Shown here one piece after another: positions 1 to 8,996 of a stretch of DNA of 64,000 nt (positions are counted from its first letter, which is position 1; each line of letters opens with the position of its first letter). A program made the translations under genes and the position numbers. This stretch comes from Bradyrhizobium sp. WSM471 (GTDB taxonomy: Bacteria > Pseudomonadota > Alphaproteobacteria > Rhizobiales > Xanthobacteraceae): the NCBI RefSeq assembly GCF_000244915.1, contig NZ_CM001442.1, positions 6,770,012-6,834,011 of the forward strand. Direction: 5' to 3'. The notes beneath the pieces are model-generated. The model saw only the letters and a list, made by a program, of their open reading frames with translations. It was not told the DNA's origin and ran no database searches.

Positions 1-594
1 CGCGGTGATTGGAAAGGTGCTGCCGCGTTGAAGGTCGAGCCGAGCCGGTTTGCCTATGTCGATGCGATCACCTATTTCGCCCGCGCCCTTGGCGCCGCGC
101 GCTCCGGCAATGCAGACGCAGCAACTCCGGACATCGCCAAGCTGGCGGAGTTGCGGGACAAGCTGCAGCAGGACAAGGACGCCTATTGGACCGAAATCGT
201 GGACATCCAGCGGCAGGTCGCCACAGCTTGGCAGCTCAACGCCCGGGGGAAACAGGCGGAGGCGCTGGAAGCGATGCGCCTGGCCGCCGATGCCGAAGAC
301 AAGACCGAGAAATCCATCGTGACGCCGGGTCCGCTTGCCCCCGCACGCGAGCTTTACGGGACCATGCTGCTCGAACGCGGCATGGCGACCGAGGCATTGA
401 CCGCGTTTGAAAGCACCATGCGCAAGGAGCCGAACCGCTTTGGCGCGACCATCGGCGCCGCTCACGCGGCCGAGAAAGCGGGGGATGCTGTGAAGGCCCG
501 CCAGTACTACGCAAAAATCGTCGAAACGGCGAGAAATGGCGACTCGTCGCGGGAAGACCTCGCAGCCGCACGAAAGTTGATGGCTCAGAATTAG
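1..594 (+). CDS. TPR-like protein, C-terminal part (partial at window start)
   Basis: The reading frame is open from the first base, so the N-terminus lies outside the window; the visible part has about 197 residues. It is alpha-helical and Ala/Lys/Glu-rich, with helix pairs resembling degenerate tetratricopeptide repeats (for example LYGTMLLERGMATEALTAFE followed by a second pair ending in KARQYYAKIV). TPR proteins mediate protein-protein contacts, and no catalytic motif is visible in this fragment. An internal TTG near base 28 could pass for a start, but the same frame continues upstream. It ends 22 bases before the next gene, with which it may be co-transcribed. The specific function is unknown. 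Confidence 0.6.
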   Translation, partial: RGDWKGAAALKVEPSRFAYVDAITYFARALGAARSGNADAATPDIAKLAELRDKLQQDKDAYWTEIVDIQRQVATAWQLNARGKQAEALEAMRLAADAEDKTEKSIVTPGPLAPARELYGTMLLERGMATEALTAFESTMRKEPNRFGATIGAAHAAEKAGDAVKARQYYAKIVETARNGDSSREDLAAARKLMAQN

Positions 595-616
595 CAAAAG
601 TGCCGCGGCAGCATCC

Positions 617-1183
617 ATGCGCCTGACAGGCAAATTTGTTGCAATCGGCGCAGTCGCTGCACTGCTCTGCGCAGCCGCTGCGGTCTGGATATTGCGATCC
701 GGTGAACCGGCACGCGCAACAGCGGCATCCGGGGAGGTCCGACCCGTGTGGACGGAAATTGATTGGCCTTTCGGAGCGGATCCGTGGGGGAAAGGCAAGG
801 CGTTCCGCTGCAAGGCCGGGGATTGCGGTGGCGAAGTCCAGCTCTACGTTCGTGCCAAGCTCGGCTTTTGCAATTGCGCCACCGGCGTTGCCGACGACGG
901 CGACCTCGAGCAGATGGGCGACCTGCCGCTGATTGGCAAAGCAACGCCGATGGGGGCGGGCCGAGAGATCGTCGTCGGTCCAATGCGCGGTCGCAGCCGG
1001 GCATATCGCATCGAGGGGAACCCCAAGGCCGCGCTCTCACTCGCCTTCAATCAACGCTGCGACATGGTGGCCGCGACGGCTTTGCTCGCACCGGGCGCGA
1101 CAGCGTCACTGGAGCCGGCGGTGCTGTCGTTCCTCAATAGCGACAGCATGTTGAAATGGGCCGAGATCGCGCTTGGGTTGTGA
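617..1183 (+). CDS. Hypothetical secreted or membrane-anchored protein
   Basis: A protein of 188 residues. Residues 6-28 form a hydrophobic segment (AIGAVAALLCAAAAVWIL) typical of a signal peptide or N-terminal anchor, so it probably acts in the periplasm. The mature part holds four cysteines in two close pairs (around FRCKAGDCGG and FCNCATG), which could form disulfides or bind metal. I do not recognise a family. It follows the TPR-like gene closely on the same strand, and the pair may form one operon. No strong Shine-Dalgarno sequence is seen before this ATG, so the start is moderately certain. Confidence 0.6.
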   Translation: MRLTGKFVAIGAVAALLCAAAAVWILRSGEPARATAASGEVRPVWTEIDWPFGADPWGKGKAFRCKAGDCGGEVQLYVRAKLGFCNCATGVADDGDLEQMGDLPLIGKATPMGAGREIVVGPMRGRSRAYRIEGNPKAALSLAFNQRCDMVAATALLAPGATASLEPAVLSFLNSDSMLKWAEIALGL

Positions 1184-1228
1184 CTCAAAGCAATAGCTGA
1201 ATTGAAGGCGACAATCTCGGCACACGCC

Positions 1229-1747
1229 TTACCGCGCCGTCCCCAGGCCGATCTCCGCGAGCCGCGTGGCGAACCAGCGCGACAGCGGTTGATCGAGGAC
1301 GCCGCTGACATAGACCTCCGAGATCGTCACATGGTCCTTGTCCAGCACCAGCAGCACGCCGATCCAAAAGGCGAACCAGACATGCGCATCGGTCAGCGCC
1401 ATCAGCTTGTGCTGGTCGTGGTCGAGCGCGGTGTGATTGCTCGCCTTGCGGATCTCCACGGTGAGCAAATTGTTCGGGATCTCGCGCTGATGCACGACGA
1501 CGTCGGGATAGATCGACTTGCCCAGATGATCGTCGGTCGAGATGATGGTGCCGTGCGGCAGATGCAGCGTACGCTCGCCGAGCCGGTCGTAGTTGCAGTC
1601 GACCGACCAGCCGGAGAACTGCTTCTCCAGATGCACGGCGAAGCGGTGCGTGATGGTCCGCTCGCCGATGTCCTTCTCGAACAGGAATGCTTCGTGCGCG
1701 TAGAAGTCCCGGAGCGCCGCGATCACCTTGTTCAGCTCGGTCTGCAT
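1229..1747 (-). CDS. Hypothetical protein, possible PD-(D/E)XK-like fold
   Basis: A protein of 172 residues. The ATG at 1747 was chosen because a strong GGAGG lies 5 bases upstream; the longer open frame runs through a palindromic repeat and is probably not coding. The middle contains IYPDVVVHQ followed about 10 residues later by LLTVEIRKASN, which recalls the PD...(D/E)xK core of nuclease-like folds, but the ExK spacing is not clean (EIRK). This is a weak structural guess only. No signal peptide or membrane segment is seen. It is transcribed towards the preceding gene. Confidence 0.55.
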   Translation of the reverse strand: MQTELNKVIAALRDFYAHEAFLFEKDIGERTITHRFAVHLEKQFSGWSVDCNYDRLGERTLHLPHGTIISTDDHLGKSIYPDVVVHQREIPNNLLTVEIRKASNHTALDHDQHKLMALTDAHVWFAFWIGVLLVLDKDHVTISEVYVSGVLDQPLSRWFATRLAEIGLGTAR

Positions 1748-1765
1748 CTTGCCTCCGGGCCCAAT

Positions 1766-1850
1766 CGTAGCCCGGATGGAGCGCAGCGCAATCCGGGTTC
1801 TCGCAAAACGCACGGCGTCCCGGATTACGCTGCGCTCCATCCGGGCTACG
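1766..1850. repeat. Palindromic repeat, family A copy 1
   Basis: An imperfect palindrome with outer arms GTAGCCCGGATGGAGC... and ...GCTCCATCCGGGCTAC and an inner CGCAATCCGGG / CCCGGATTACG pair. The same element recurs at 13755, 22911 and 51097. It lies between two minus-strand genes. Such elements fold into long hairpins in RNA. Confidence 0.9.
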
Positions 1851-1883
1851 TGAGGCCGGAATTCGCGGCGCAATCGACCAGAG

Positions 1884-3431
1884 TTACATCTGGACTTCGA
1901 TCAGCCGCGGCCCGGGCTCGGCGACGGCTTCGGCCAGCGCCTTGTTGAACTCGTCCGCGTTGGTGACGGCGCGGCCGGGCACGCCCATGCCCTTGGCCAG
2001 CGCCACGAAATCCAGCGTCGGCCGGTCGAGACGAAGCATGTCGGTGGCGCGCTGGCCGGGTTCGCCGGCGCCGACATTGTCGAACTCGCCGCGCAGGATC
2101 TGGTAGATGCGATTGGCGAACACGATGGTGACGATGTTGAGGTTTTCTCTTGCCTGCGTCCACAGCGACTGGATCGTGTACATCGCGCTGCCGTCGCCGA
2201 CCATGCAGATCACCTTGCGGTCCGGGCAGGCGATCGCGGCACCGATCGAGAGCGGCGTCGAGAAGCCGATCGAGCCGCCCATGTTCTGGAGCCAGTCGTG
2301 CGGAGCAGCCGCCGCCGTCGGCGGGAAGAAGGCGCGGCCGGTGGTGAGGGATTCGTCGACCAGAATCGCATTCTCCGGAATCGCATAGGCGATCGACTGG
2401 GCGATCGAGGCGTGGGTCAGTGCGCCGGTCGGCTTGAGCAGCTCGGCCGCGGCCTGCGGCTTGACGTCCTTCGCGCTGGCCTTCACCGCGCCCGCGAGGG
2501 CTTCCAGCGCCGCGACCGAATTCTCGCCCCAAGAGGTCATGCGATGCACGTCGCAGCCCTCGGGCTTGAGGATGCTCGGCTTGTTCGGATAGGCGAAGAA
2601 GGCCACGGGATCGTCGGACTCGACCAGCACGATATGGCGGAACCTCGCCAGCATCTGCAGCGCGTTGTCGATCACGTAATGAATGCGATCGATCGAGAAG
2701 CGGCCGCGGCCGCGCGCCATCCTGGGGCGGAAGGTCGGGCCCATCACGGTGCAGCCGGTCTTGGCGGCGATGCGCTCGGCCAGCGCCAGGCCCTGCTCGC
2801 TCAGCGCACTGCCGGTCATCAGCAGCAGCGTGCCCTCGCCGTCGCCGTGCAGGATCTTTGCGGCCTGCTCGACGGCCTGCGGCGAATAGCTCGCGCGCTG
2901 CTGCTCGGCCGGAACCTCGGCGATGCCGTCCGCTTCGTTCCAGGCGGTGTCGGCGGGCAGGATCAGGGTCGCGATCTGCGGCGGCGCGCTCTTGGCGGCC
3001 GCGATCGCCGCGGCACCGTCGGCGGCGACCGATTTGGAGTCCGGCGAGGTCCGGACCCAGGAGGACATCGGCCGGGCCAGGCCCTCGATGTCGGAGGTCA
3101 GCGGCGCGTTGTAGCCGATGTGGTAGACGGCGTGCTGGCCGACGATGTTGACGATGCCGGAATTCGCCTTCTTGGCGTTGTGCAGATTGGCAAGGCCGTT
3201 GGCGAGGCCGGGACCGAGATGCAGCAGCGTCGAGGCCGGCGTGCCCTTCATGCGGAAATAGCCGTCGGCGGCGCCGGTCACCACGCCTTCGAACAGGCCG
3301 AGCACGCAACGCATGCCGGGCACGCGGTCGAGCGCTGCGACAAAATGCATCTCGGAGGTGCCGGGGTTGGAGAAGCAGACGTCGACCCCGCCCTTGACCA
3401 TCGTCCGCACCAGACTTTCCGCACCGTTCAT
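1884..3431 (-). CDS. Thiamine diphosphate-dependent enzyme, acetolactate synthase large-subunit-like
   Basis: A protein of 515 residues with the usual three-part ThDP enzyme layout: an N-terminal PYR domain (FSNPGTSEMHF, and the cofactor-activating Glu in LGLFEGVVTGAADGY), a central domain, and a C-terminal PP domain with the ThDP/Mg motif GDGSAMYTIQSLWTQA followed by an Asn-containing segment. The length is shorter than the roughly 570-600 residues of true biosynthetic acetolactate synthase. No small regulatory subunit is adjacent, so a decarboxylase or carboligase on another 2-oxo acid is as likely as a role in branched-chain amino acid synthesis. A second, distinct ThDP enzyme lies at about 21.3 kb. 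The substrate is not assigned. Confidence 0.8.
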   Translation of the reverse strand: MNGAESLVRTMVKGGVDVCFSNPGTSEMHFVAALDRVPGMRCVLGLFEGVVTGAADGYFRMKGTPASTLLHLGPGLANGLANLHNAKKANSGIVNIVGQHAVYHIGYNAPLTSDIEGLARPMSSWVRTSPDSKSVAADGAAAIAAAKSAPPQIATLILPADTAWNEADGIAEVPAEQQRASYSPQAVEQAAKILHGDGEGTLLLMTGSALSEQGLALAERIAAKTGCTVMGPTFRPRMARGRGRFSIDRIHYVIDNALQMLARFRHIVLVESDDPVAFFAYPNKPSILKPEGCDVHRMTSWGENSVAALEALAGAVKASAKDVKPQAAAELLKPTGALTHASIAQSIAYAIPENAILVDESLTTGRAFFPPTAAAAPHDWLQNMGGSIGFSTPLSIGAAIACPDRKVICMVGDGSAMYTIQSLWTQARENLNIVTIVFANRIYQILRGEFDNVGAGEPGQRATDMLRLDRPTLDFVALAKGMGVPGRAVTNADEFNKALAEAVAEPGPRLIEVQM

Positions 3432-3693
3432 CCGTCAGCTCCCGCAACCATGATCGTAGATCCACGGCCGATCAAACATTGTTCGCCGTCTTCGTCAAAG
3501 CATTCGGCGGCATTGCTGCCCTGCCCGGCCCCGCGGCTGCGGACCTCGCCGTTCAATTTGACGGTCACCGTTTACGGATTCGCTAACGGCGACGCCATCG
3601 GGTTGCGCATGTTCACGGCGCCGGGGCTTGCGAAATCCCGGCGAATATGGCCTCTGATGGGTGTGTTGAATCGATTTTCCCCGGGGGTAGAGC

Positions 3694-4269
3694 ATGTTCC
3701 GGTTTTTTGCCGCGTCGGTCGCCGCAATGGCGCTTTTGGTCACCGGCGCGAGCGGCGTGTCCGCGGCAGGGATGGTAGACTTCACGGGTACCAGTTCCGG
3801 CGGATTTCTCGGCGGTGGCGCGAGCCCGATCCCGCGCTCGACCGTGATGTATCCGACCAATTACGCGCCGGGCACGGTCGTGGTGAACACCACCGAGCGC
3901 CGGCTCTATCTGGTGCTGGGAGGCGGCCAGGCCCTGCGCTACGGCATCGGCGTCGGCCGCGACGGCTTCCGCTGGGGCGGCGTGCACAGGATCACCGCGA
4001 AGAAGGAGTGGCCGGACTGGACGCCGCCGTCGCAGATGATCGCGCGCCGGCCGGACCTGCCGCGCCACATGAAGGGCGGCATCGAGAATCCGCTCGGTGC
4101 GCGCGCGATGTATCTGGGCTCGACGCTCTACCGCATCCACGGCTCCAACGAGCCGGAGACGATCGGCCAGGCAGTATCCTCGGGCTGCTTCCGCATGACC
4201 AACGACGACGTCACCGACCTCTACGGCCGCGTCGGGGTCGGCACCACCGTGGTCGTGCTGAACAATTAG
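3694..4269 (+). CDS. L,D-transpeptidase (YkuD domain), exported
   Basis: A protein of 191 residues with a signal peptide (residues 1-25, ending VSAAG). The YkuD domain covers roughly residues 60-190 and carries the catalytic signature with His149 (HGSNEP), Cys165 and Arg167 (SSGCFRM). L,D-transpeptidases form 3-3 crosslinks in peptidoglycan or attach proteins to it, acting in the periplasm with Cys as nucleophile. Gene order suggests a monocistronic unit or a loose pair with the following DUF2927 gene. Alphaproteobacterial genomes carry many paralogues, so the individual role cannot be named. Confidence 0.9.
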   Translation: MFRFFAASVAAMALLVTGASGVSAAGMVDFTGTSSGGFLGGGASPIPRSTVMYPTNYAPGTVVVNTTERRLYLVLGGGQALRYGIGVGRDGFRWGGVHRITAKKEWPDWTPPSQMIARRPDLPRHMKGGIENPLGARAMYLGSTLYRIHGSNEPETIGQAVSSGCFRMTNDDVTDLYGRVGVGTTVVVLNN

Positions 4270-4338
4270 CAGGAACCGCCGGGCGCGTGGATATGCGGTC
4301 TTGTGTGCGCGAGGCGAATACGGCAGCGTCGCCCGGCA

Positions 4339-5154
4339 ATGAGCGCAATGGCCCCGCCTTCGTCCGGCTTTCGCATCGCCCTGCTGGCGCTCGCCACCGT
4401 CGCGTTTGCCCCTGACACCGCTACCATCGCCGTCGCGGGCGAATTGCCCGCGATCGCCTCGCGCCAGCGCGCCGAGAAGAAGAGCTTTACGGACGGCGAG
4501 ATCGTCGATGGCTTTCTGAAGACGGCGTTCGGCGCCGAATATCACCTTGCCGGCCGTGTCGACCGCATCCGCAAGTTCGACGGACCGGTGCGCGTGTTTG
4601 CCGAGAGCGACCGCGCCGACCGCAAGGCGCAGCTCGCAAAGGTCGTGGCCGACATCGGCAAGCGCGTGCAGCATCTCGACATCGCCATGATCGACAGCAG
4701 CGAGGCCGCCAATGTGCGGGTGAAGCTCGTGCGCGACCGCGATCTGTTCCGCACCATCTCGAGCTTCTACGGTGCGGAGAAGGCCCGCGAGATCCGCACC
4801 TCGCTCGATCCGCAGTGCCTGTCCGGCTTCCGCAAGAACGACAATTTCGAGATCGAGCATTCCGACGTCATCCTCACCGTGGACAACGGCGATTTCACCT
4901 TCCTCGACTGCGCCTATGAGGAGCTGCTGCAATCGCTCGGCCCGATCAACGACACCGCGAGCGTGCCCTGGACCATGTTCAACGACAACGTCTCGATGGG
5001 CTATTTCGACGTCTACGACCAGTACATCCTCAACCTGCTCTACGATCCCCGCATCAAGGCCGGCATGACCGTGGCTGAGGTCAAGGCCGCGCTGCCCGGC
5101 GTGCTCACCGATGTGCGCATCTGGGTGAGGCGCGTGAACGATCTGAAGGAGTGA
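4339..5154 (+). CDS. DUF2927 domain protein, exported
   Basis: About 271 residues from the ATG at 4339, giving a signal-peptide-like N-terminus (FRIALLALATVAFAPDTA). A GTG at 4303 would add 12 residues upstream. The body matches the DUF2927 pattern as I remember it: FLKTAFGAEYHLAGRVDRIRKF near the start, FDGPVRVFAES, and a C-terminal part around YDQYILNLLYDP. The function of the family is unknown; two cysteines (PQCLSGF and FLDCAYEE) may pair in the periplasm. It follows the L,D-transpeptidase gene by about 70 bases, which hints at an envelope role but does not show it. Confidence 0.75.
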   Translation: MSAMAPPSSGFRIALLALATVAFAPDTATIAVAGELPAIASRQRAEKKSFTDGEIVDGFLKTAFGAEYHLAGRVDRIRKFDGPVRVFAESDRADRKAQLAKVVADIGKRVQHLDIAMIDSSEAANVRVKLVRDRDLFRTISSFYGAEKAREIRTSLDPQCLSGFRKNDNFEIEHSDVILTVDNGDFTFLDCAYEELLQSLGPINDTASVPWTMFNDNVSMGYFDVYDQYILNLLYDPRIKAGMTVAEVKAALPGVLTDVRIWVRRVNDLKE

Positions 5155-5158
5155 GGCA

Positions 5159-5278
5159 CTCTCACCCTCTCCCCCTGCGGGGGTTCTCTCAGCCCGCGAA
5201 CCTCTCGCTTTCGAGCTCGCTGAAGCAACCCCTCATCCGGCGCTTCGCGCCACCTTCTCCCGCAAGGGGAGAAGGGAA
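5159..5278. repeat. Palindromic repeat, family B copy 1
   Basis: A two-part inverted element: CTCACCCTCTCCCCCTGCGGGGG at one side and CCCCTCATCCGGCGCTTCGCGCC...CTTCTCCCGCAAGGGGAGAAGG at the other. It fills the gap between the convergent DUF2927 and methyltransferase genes. Related copies lie at 10263, 15250, 28729, 32550 and 59617. Confidence 0.8.
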
Positions 5279-5296
5279 GTCACTGTCAACGCGGCC

Positions 5297-6103
5297 TCAC
5301 GCCTTCTTCGCCTTCGTCATCAAAAATTGCTGGCGCATCACGTTGTGGCTTGCGTCGAAATATTCGGAGATCAGCGCCTCGAACTCGCTGCGAAAACTCC
5401 GCAACCTGTCCGGCTCGTCCTTGTACTGGGCAATGAGCTTGATCAAAGGCCCGATCGTCGTTTCCATGGTGCGGCGGAAATGCTGCGGGCTGAGTGCGGA
5501 TGGCGTCATGATGTCCATGTCGAAGGCGATGTCCTTCGCTTTCCCCGCGAGACGTTCGGAGACGATCTTCGGATCGCCCCACGACACCGGTGATGCCACA
5601 CCCTCGGGCGGCGGCAGATGGCGGGAGATCAGCGCGAACATCCGTCCGACATAGAGATGCGGGGGCCAGGTGGAGAAGGCGATGATGCCGCCGGGCTTCA
5701 GCACACGCAGCATCTCGCCGATGGCGACCTCGGGACGCGGCGCGAACATGTGGCCGAACTGGCTGAGCACCACGTCGAACTCGTTGTCGCCATAGGGCAG
5801 GTTTTCGGCGTCGCCCTCGGCGAAGTCAACGTCGAGGTTCGCCAGCCGCGCGTGCTCGCGAGCGCGTTCGATCAGGACTGGCGACAGGTCGAGGCCCCTG
5901 ACCTTCGCACCGCGGCGCGCCGCCGTAATCGCGGCAACGCCGGTGCCGCAGCCGACGTCGAGCAGCCTTTGGCCGGTCGCGACCCCGGCGAAGCTCACGA
6001 GCTTGGCGGCCGAGGGCGTCGTGAACACTTCCATCGGCGTAAACAGCGACCAGGCTTCCTTCTGGACTGCCTTGAAACCAGCAAACGGGTCTTGCGCGGT
6101 CAT
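5297..6103 (-). CDS. Class I SAM-dependent methyltransferase
   Basis: A protein of 268 residues. The start at 6103 is preceded by a GGGAGAG ribosome binding site; the longer frame adds 27 residues without support. Motif I is LLDVGCGTGVAAI (binds S-adenosylmethionine), followed by an acidic loop (GLDLSP), motif II/III around GDAENLPYGDNEFDVV and VLKPGGIIAF. This is the Methyltransf_11/UbiE-like group, which methylates small molecules or lipids in the cytoplasm. The substrate cannot be deduced. It lies about 100 bases downstream of the PLP enzyme gene on the same strand and may be co-transcribed with it. Confidence 0.85.
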   Translation of the reverse strand: MTAQDPFAGFKAVQKEAWSLFTPMEVFTTPSAAKLVSFAGVATGQRLLDVGCGTGVAAITAARRGAKVRGLDLSPVLIERAREHARLANLDVDFAEGDAENLPYGDNEFDVVLSQFGHMFAPRPEVAIGEMLRVLKPGGIIAFSTWPPHLYVGRMFALISRHLPPPEGVASPVSWGDPKIVSERLAGKAKDIAFDMDIMTPSALSPQHFRRTMETTIGPLIKLIAQYKDEPDRLRSFRSEFEALISEYFDASHNVMRQQFLMTKAKKA

Positions 6104-6205
6104 GGAACTCTCCCTTCGCTCGAGGTCGGTTTTCATGAGGCTGACGACGGATGCCAAAGGTTCAACGCGGGCCCATGACGGCAACGGCTTCGCCTCCTTG
6201 CGGTC

Positions 6206-7333
<1,128 letters not shown>

Positions 7334-7606
7334 GGCGGTCTCCAAGGAAGACGATGAGGTTGGCGATAGGGCAAAGGCGATCTGTACGTTTGGTTTGATG
7401 ACACGTTTTGTCCGGAAACTCGACGACCGCCGCGCAACCCGTGCACCGCCCCTTGAAAACGTGAAAACCATAATTACTTCATCAGCTTACGGCGATGGCA
7501 GCGAGCTCCGCCAGTGCGGTGGCGTGGCACTCGGGCAAGCGCTGCCGGGTCGCGGGATGACGGGAATTTGGCCGCGAGCCGCCCTGCCCCGCGCAGCACG
7601 ATTAAC

Positions 7607-7633
7607 TTGTCTGTCGCGACTGCCCGCTACAAT
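7607..7633 (+). promoter_or_regulatory. Possible sigma-70-like promoter of the URC cluster
   Basis: TTGTCT, 15 bases, TACAAT. The spacing is short of the ideal 17, so this is tentative. It would start transcription near 7640 and leave a leader of about 90 bases. It lies in a 399-base gene-free stretch (7334-7732) between divergent genes; apart from this site and the hairpins below I see nothing else in that stretch. Confidence 0.3.
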
Positions 7634-7654
7634 ATGTTGGATTGAGCTCGCGCC

Positions 7655-7720
7655 GCCGATGTTCCGCATCGGCAGCGCGACGAGCCAAGGCCCGTCCGAG
7701 CGGCGGGCCGTTGGCTTTTT
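7655..7720 (+). terminator. Leader hairpins with intrinsic-terminator-like element before the URC genes
   Basis: Two hairpins lie in the leader. The first is GCCGATG-TTCCG-CATCGGC (7655-7673). The second pairs GCCAAGGCCCG (7684-7694) with CGGGCCGTTGGC (7704-7715), 11 pairs with one bulged G, and is followed at once by TTTTT (7716-7720). The ribosome binding site GGGAG begins at 7721 and the ATG at 7733. No plus-strand gene lies upstream that needs a terminator, since the neighbour is divergent, so this looks like an attenuator or a fold that controls access to the ribosome binding site. Confidence 0.6.
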
Positions 7721-7732
7721 GGGAGTTTGGTC

Positions 7733-8989
7733 ATGAGCCGCGCGAACCGTACCGACCACATCCGCCTGACCTCCCATCCGGAGCCGGGCAGGACAGCCGC
7801 CTTCCCGATCCACTGGGGCGCCGCCGACGCACGCGCCCGCGGGCCGATCATCGGCACGGTGTCGCGCGCCGGGGATCGCAACGTGATCGGCAGCCATGGC
7901 GGCTCCTATGCGATGTACCGCGCGCTCGCGGTGTCCGCCGGCGCACTCGATCCGATCCGGCGTCCCGACCTCACCAATACCTTTCCGGCCGCCACCATCG
8001 GGCCGTTTCCGCAATGGAGCGATCCCGCCAAGATCGTCGCGCTCGATCCCTGGGGGCATCTCGTCGCCGAGAATTTCGGCAAGGACATCGCTGAGGGCAT
8101 CGACATCAGGCCGAGCATCGCGGTGACGCGTGCGCGGCTGGACCTGCCGGAGATCCGCGAGGCGCTCGCCGCCAAGCGCCTGCGCGCCGACGGCGACGTC
8201 GTGCACGCCAATGGCAGCGTGTCGGTGGTGAAGATCGCGATCGATCCGGTCTGGTATCTGCCGGGTCTTGCGGAGCGCTTTGCCACCAACGAGACCGAGC
8301 TGCGGCGCACGCTGTTCGAGCAGACCGCCGGCATGTTCCCTGAGCTCGTGACCCGGCCGGACATGAAGGTGTTTCTGCCACCGATCGGCGGCACCACCGT
8401 CTACATGTTCGGCGATGTCACCAAGCTGCCGGACCACCGCACCAAGATCACCTGCCGGGTGCATGACGAGTGCAACGGCTCCGACGTGTTCGGCTCCGAC
8501 ATCTGCACCTGCCGCCCCTACCTCATTCACGGCATCGAGGAATCCGCGCGCGGCGCCCAGGAGGGCGGGCTCGGGCTCGTGATCTACAACCGCAAGGAAG
8601 GCCGCGCGCTCGGCGAGGTCACGAAATTCCTGGTCTACAATGCGCGCAAGCGCCAGGAAGACGGCGACGCGGCCGCCGCCTATTTCGAGCGCACCGAATG
8701 CGTCGCCGGCGTCCAGGACGCGCGTTTCCAGCAATTGATGCCGGATACGATCCACTGGCTCGGCCTGAAGCGCATCGACCGCTTCCTGTCGATGAGCGAC
8801 ATGAAGCACGACGCGCTGACCTCTCAGGGCATCGACATTGTCGAGCGCGTGCCGATCCCGCCCGAGCTCATTCCCGCCGACGCCTATGTCGAGATCGCCG
8901 CGAAGAAGGCCGCCGGCTATTACTCCACCGACATCGCGCCGGAGAAGGACGTCGACGGCGTGGTCGGGCGTTCGCTGGAAAAATACTGA
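7733..8989 (+). CDS. GTP cyclohydrolase II-like protein of the URC uracil-degradation type
   Basis: A protein of 418 residues; the start is fixed by GGGAG 7 bases upstream. The C-terminal half is a GTP cyclohydrolase II domain: zinc ligands Cys247, Cys258 and Cys260 (HDECNGSDVFGSDICTC), the active-site stretch YNRKEGRALGE, and a conserved tail (RFLSMSDMKHDAL). It is far longer than RibA (about 200 residues), with an extra N-terminal region of about 210 residues, and it has CTCRPYL where RibA has CDCGxQL. These features fit the URC1 group, needed for uracil breakdown in Lachancea kluyveri, rather than riboflavin synthesis. The next gene starts 8 bases after the stop and encodes the URC4-type partner. 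Confidence 0.85.
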   Translation: MSRANRTDHIRLTSHPEPGRTAAFPIHWGAADARARGPIIGTVSRAGDRNVIGSHGGSYAMYRALAVSAGALDPIRRPDLTNTFPAATIGPFPQWSDPAKIVALDPWGHLVAENFGKDIAEGIDIRPSIAVTRARLDLPEIREALAAKRLRADGDVVHANGSVSVVKIAIDPVWYLPGLAERFATNETELRRTLFEQTAGMFPELVTRPDMKVFLPPIGGTTVYMFGDVTKLPDHRTKITCRVHDECNGSDVFGSDICTCRPYLIHGIEESARGAQEGGLGLVIYNRKEGRALGEVTKFLVYNARKRQEDGDAAAAYFERTECVAGVQDARFQQLMPDTIHWLGLKRIDRFLSMSDMKHDALTSQGIDIVERVPIPPELIPADAYVEIAAKKAAGYYSTDIAPEKDVDGVVGRSLEKY

Positions 8990-8996
8990 TCGATTG

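Noticed and set aside
2298..4415. Open frame of about 700 codons on the plus strand over the ThDP enzyme and into the L,D-transpeptidase region
   Set aside because: The ThDP enzyme on the minus strand and the transpeptidase in another plus frame explain the region; no motif is seen in the long frame.
7733..8989. Riboflavin biosynthesis gene ribA
   Set aside because: The protein is twice RibA length, has a changed zinc-region motif, and sits beside DUF1688 and a UPRT homologue, so URC-type is preferred.
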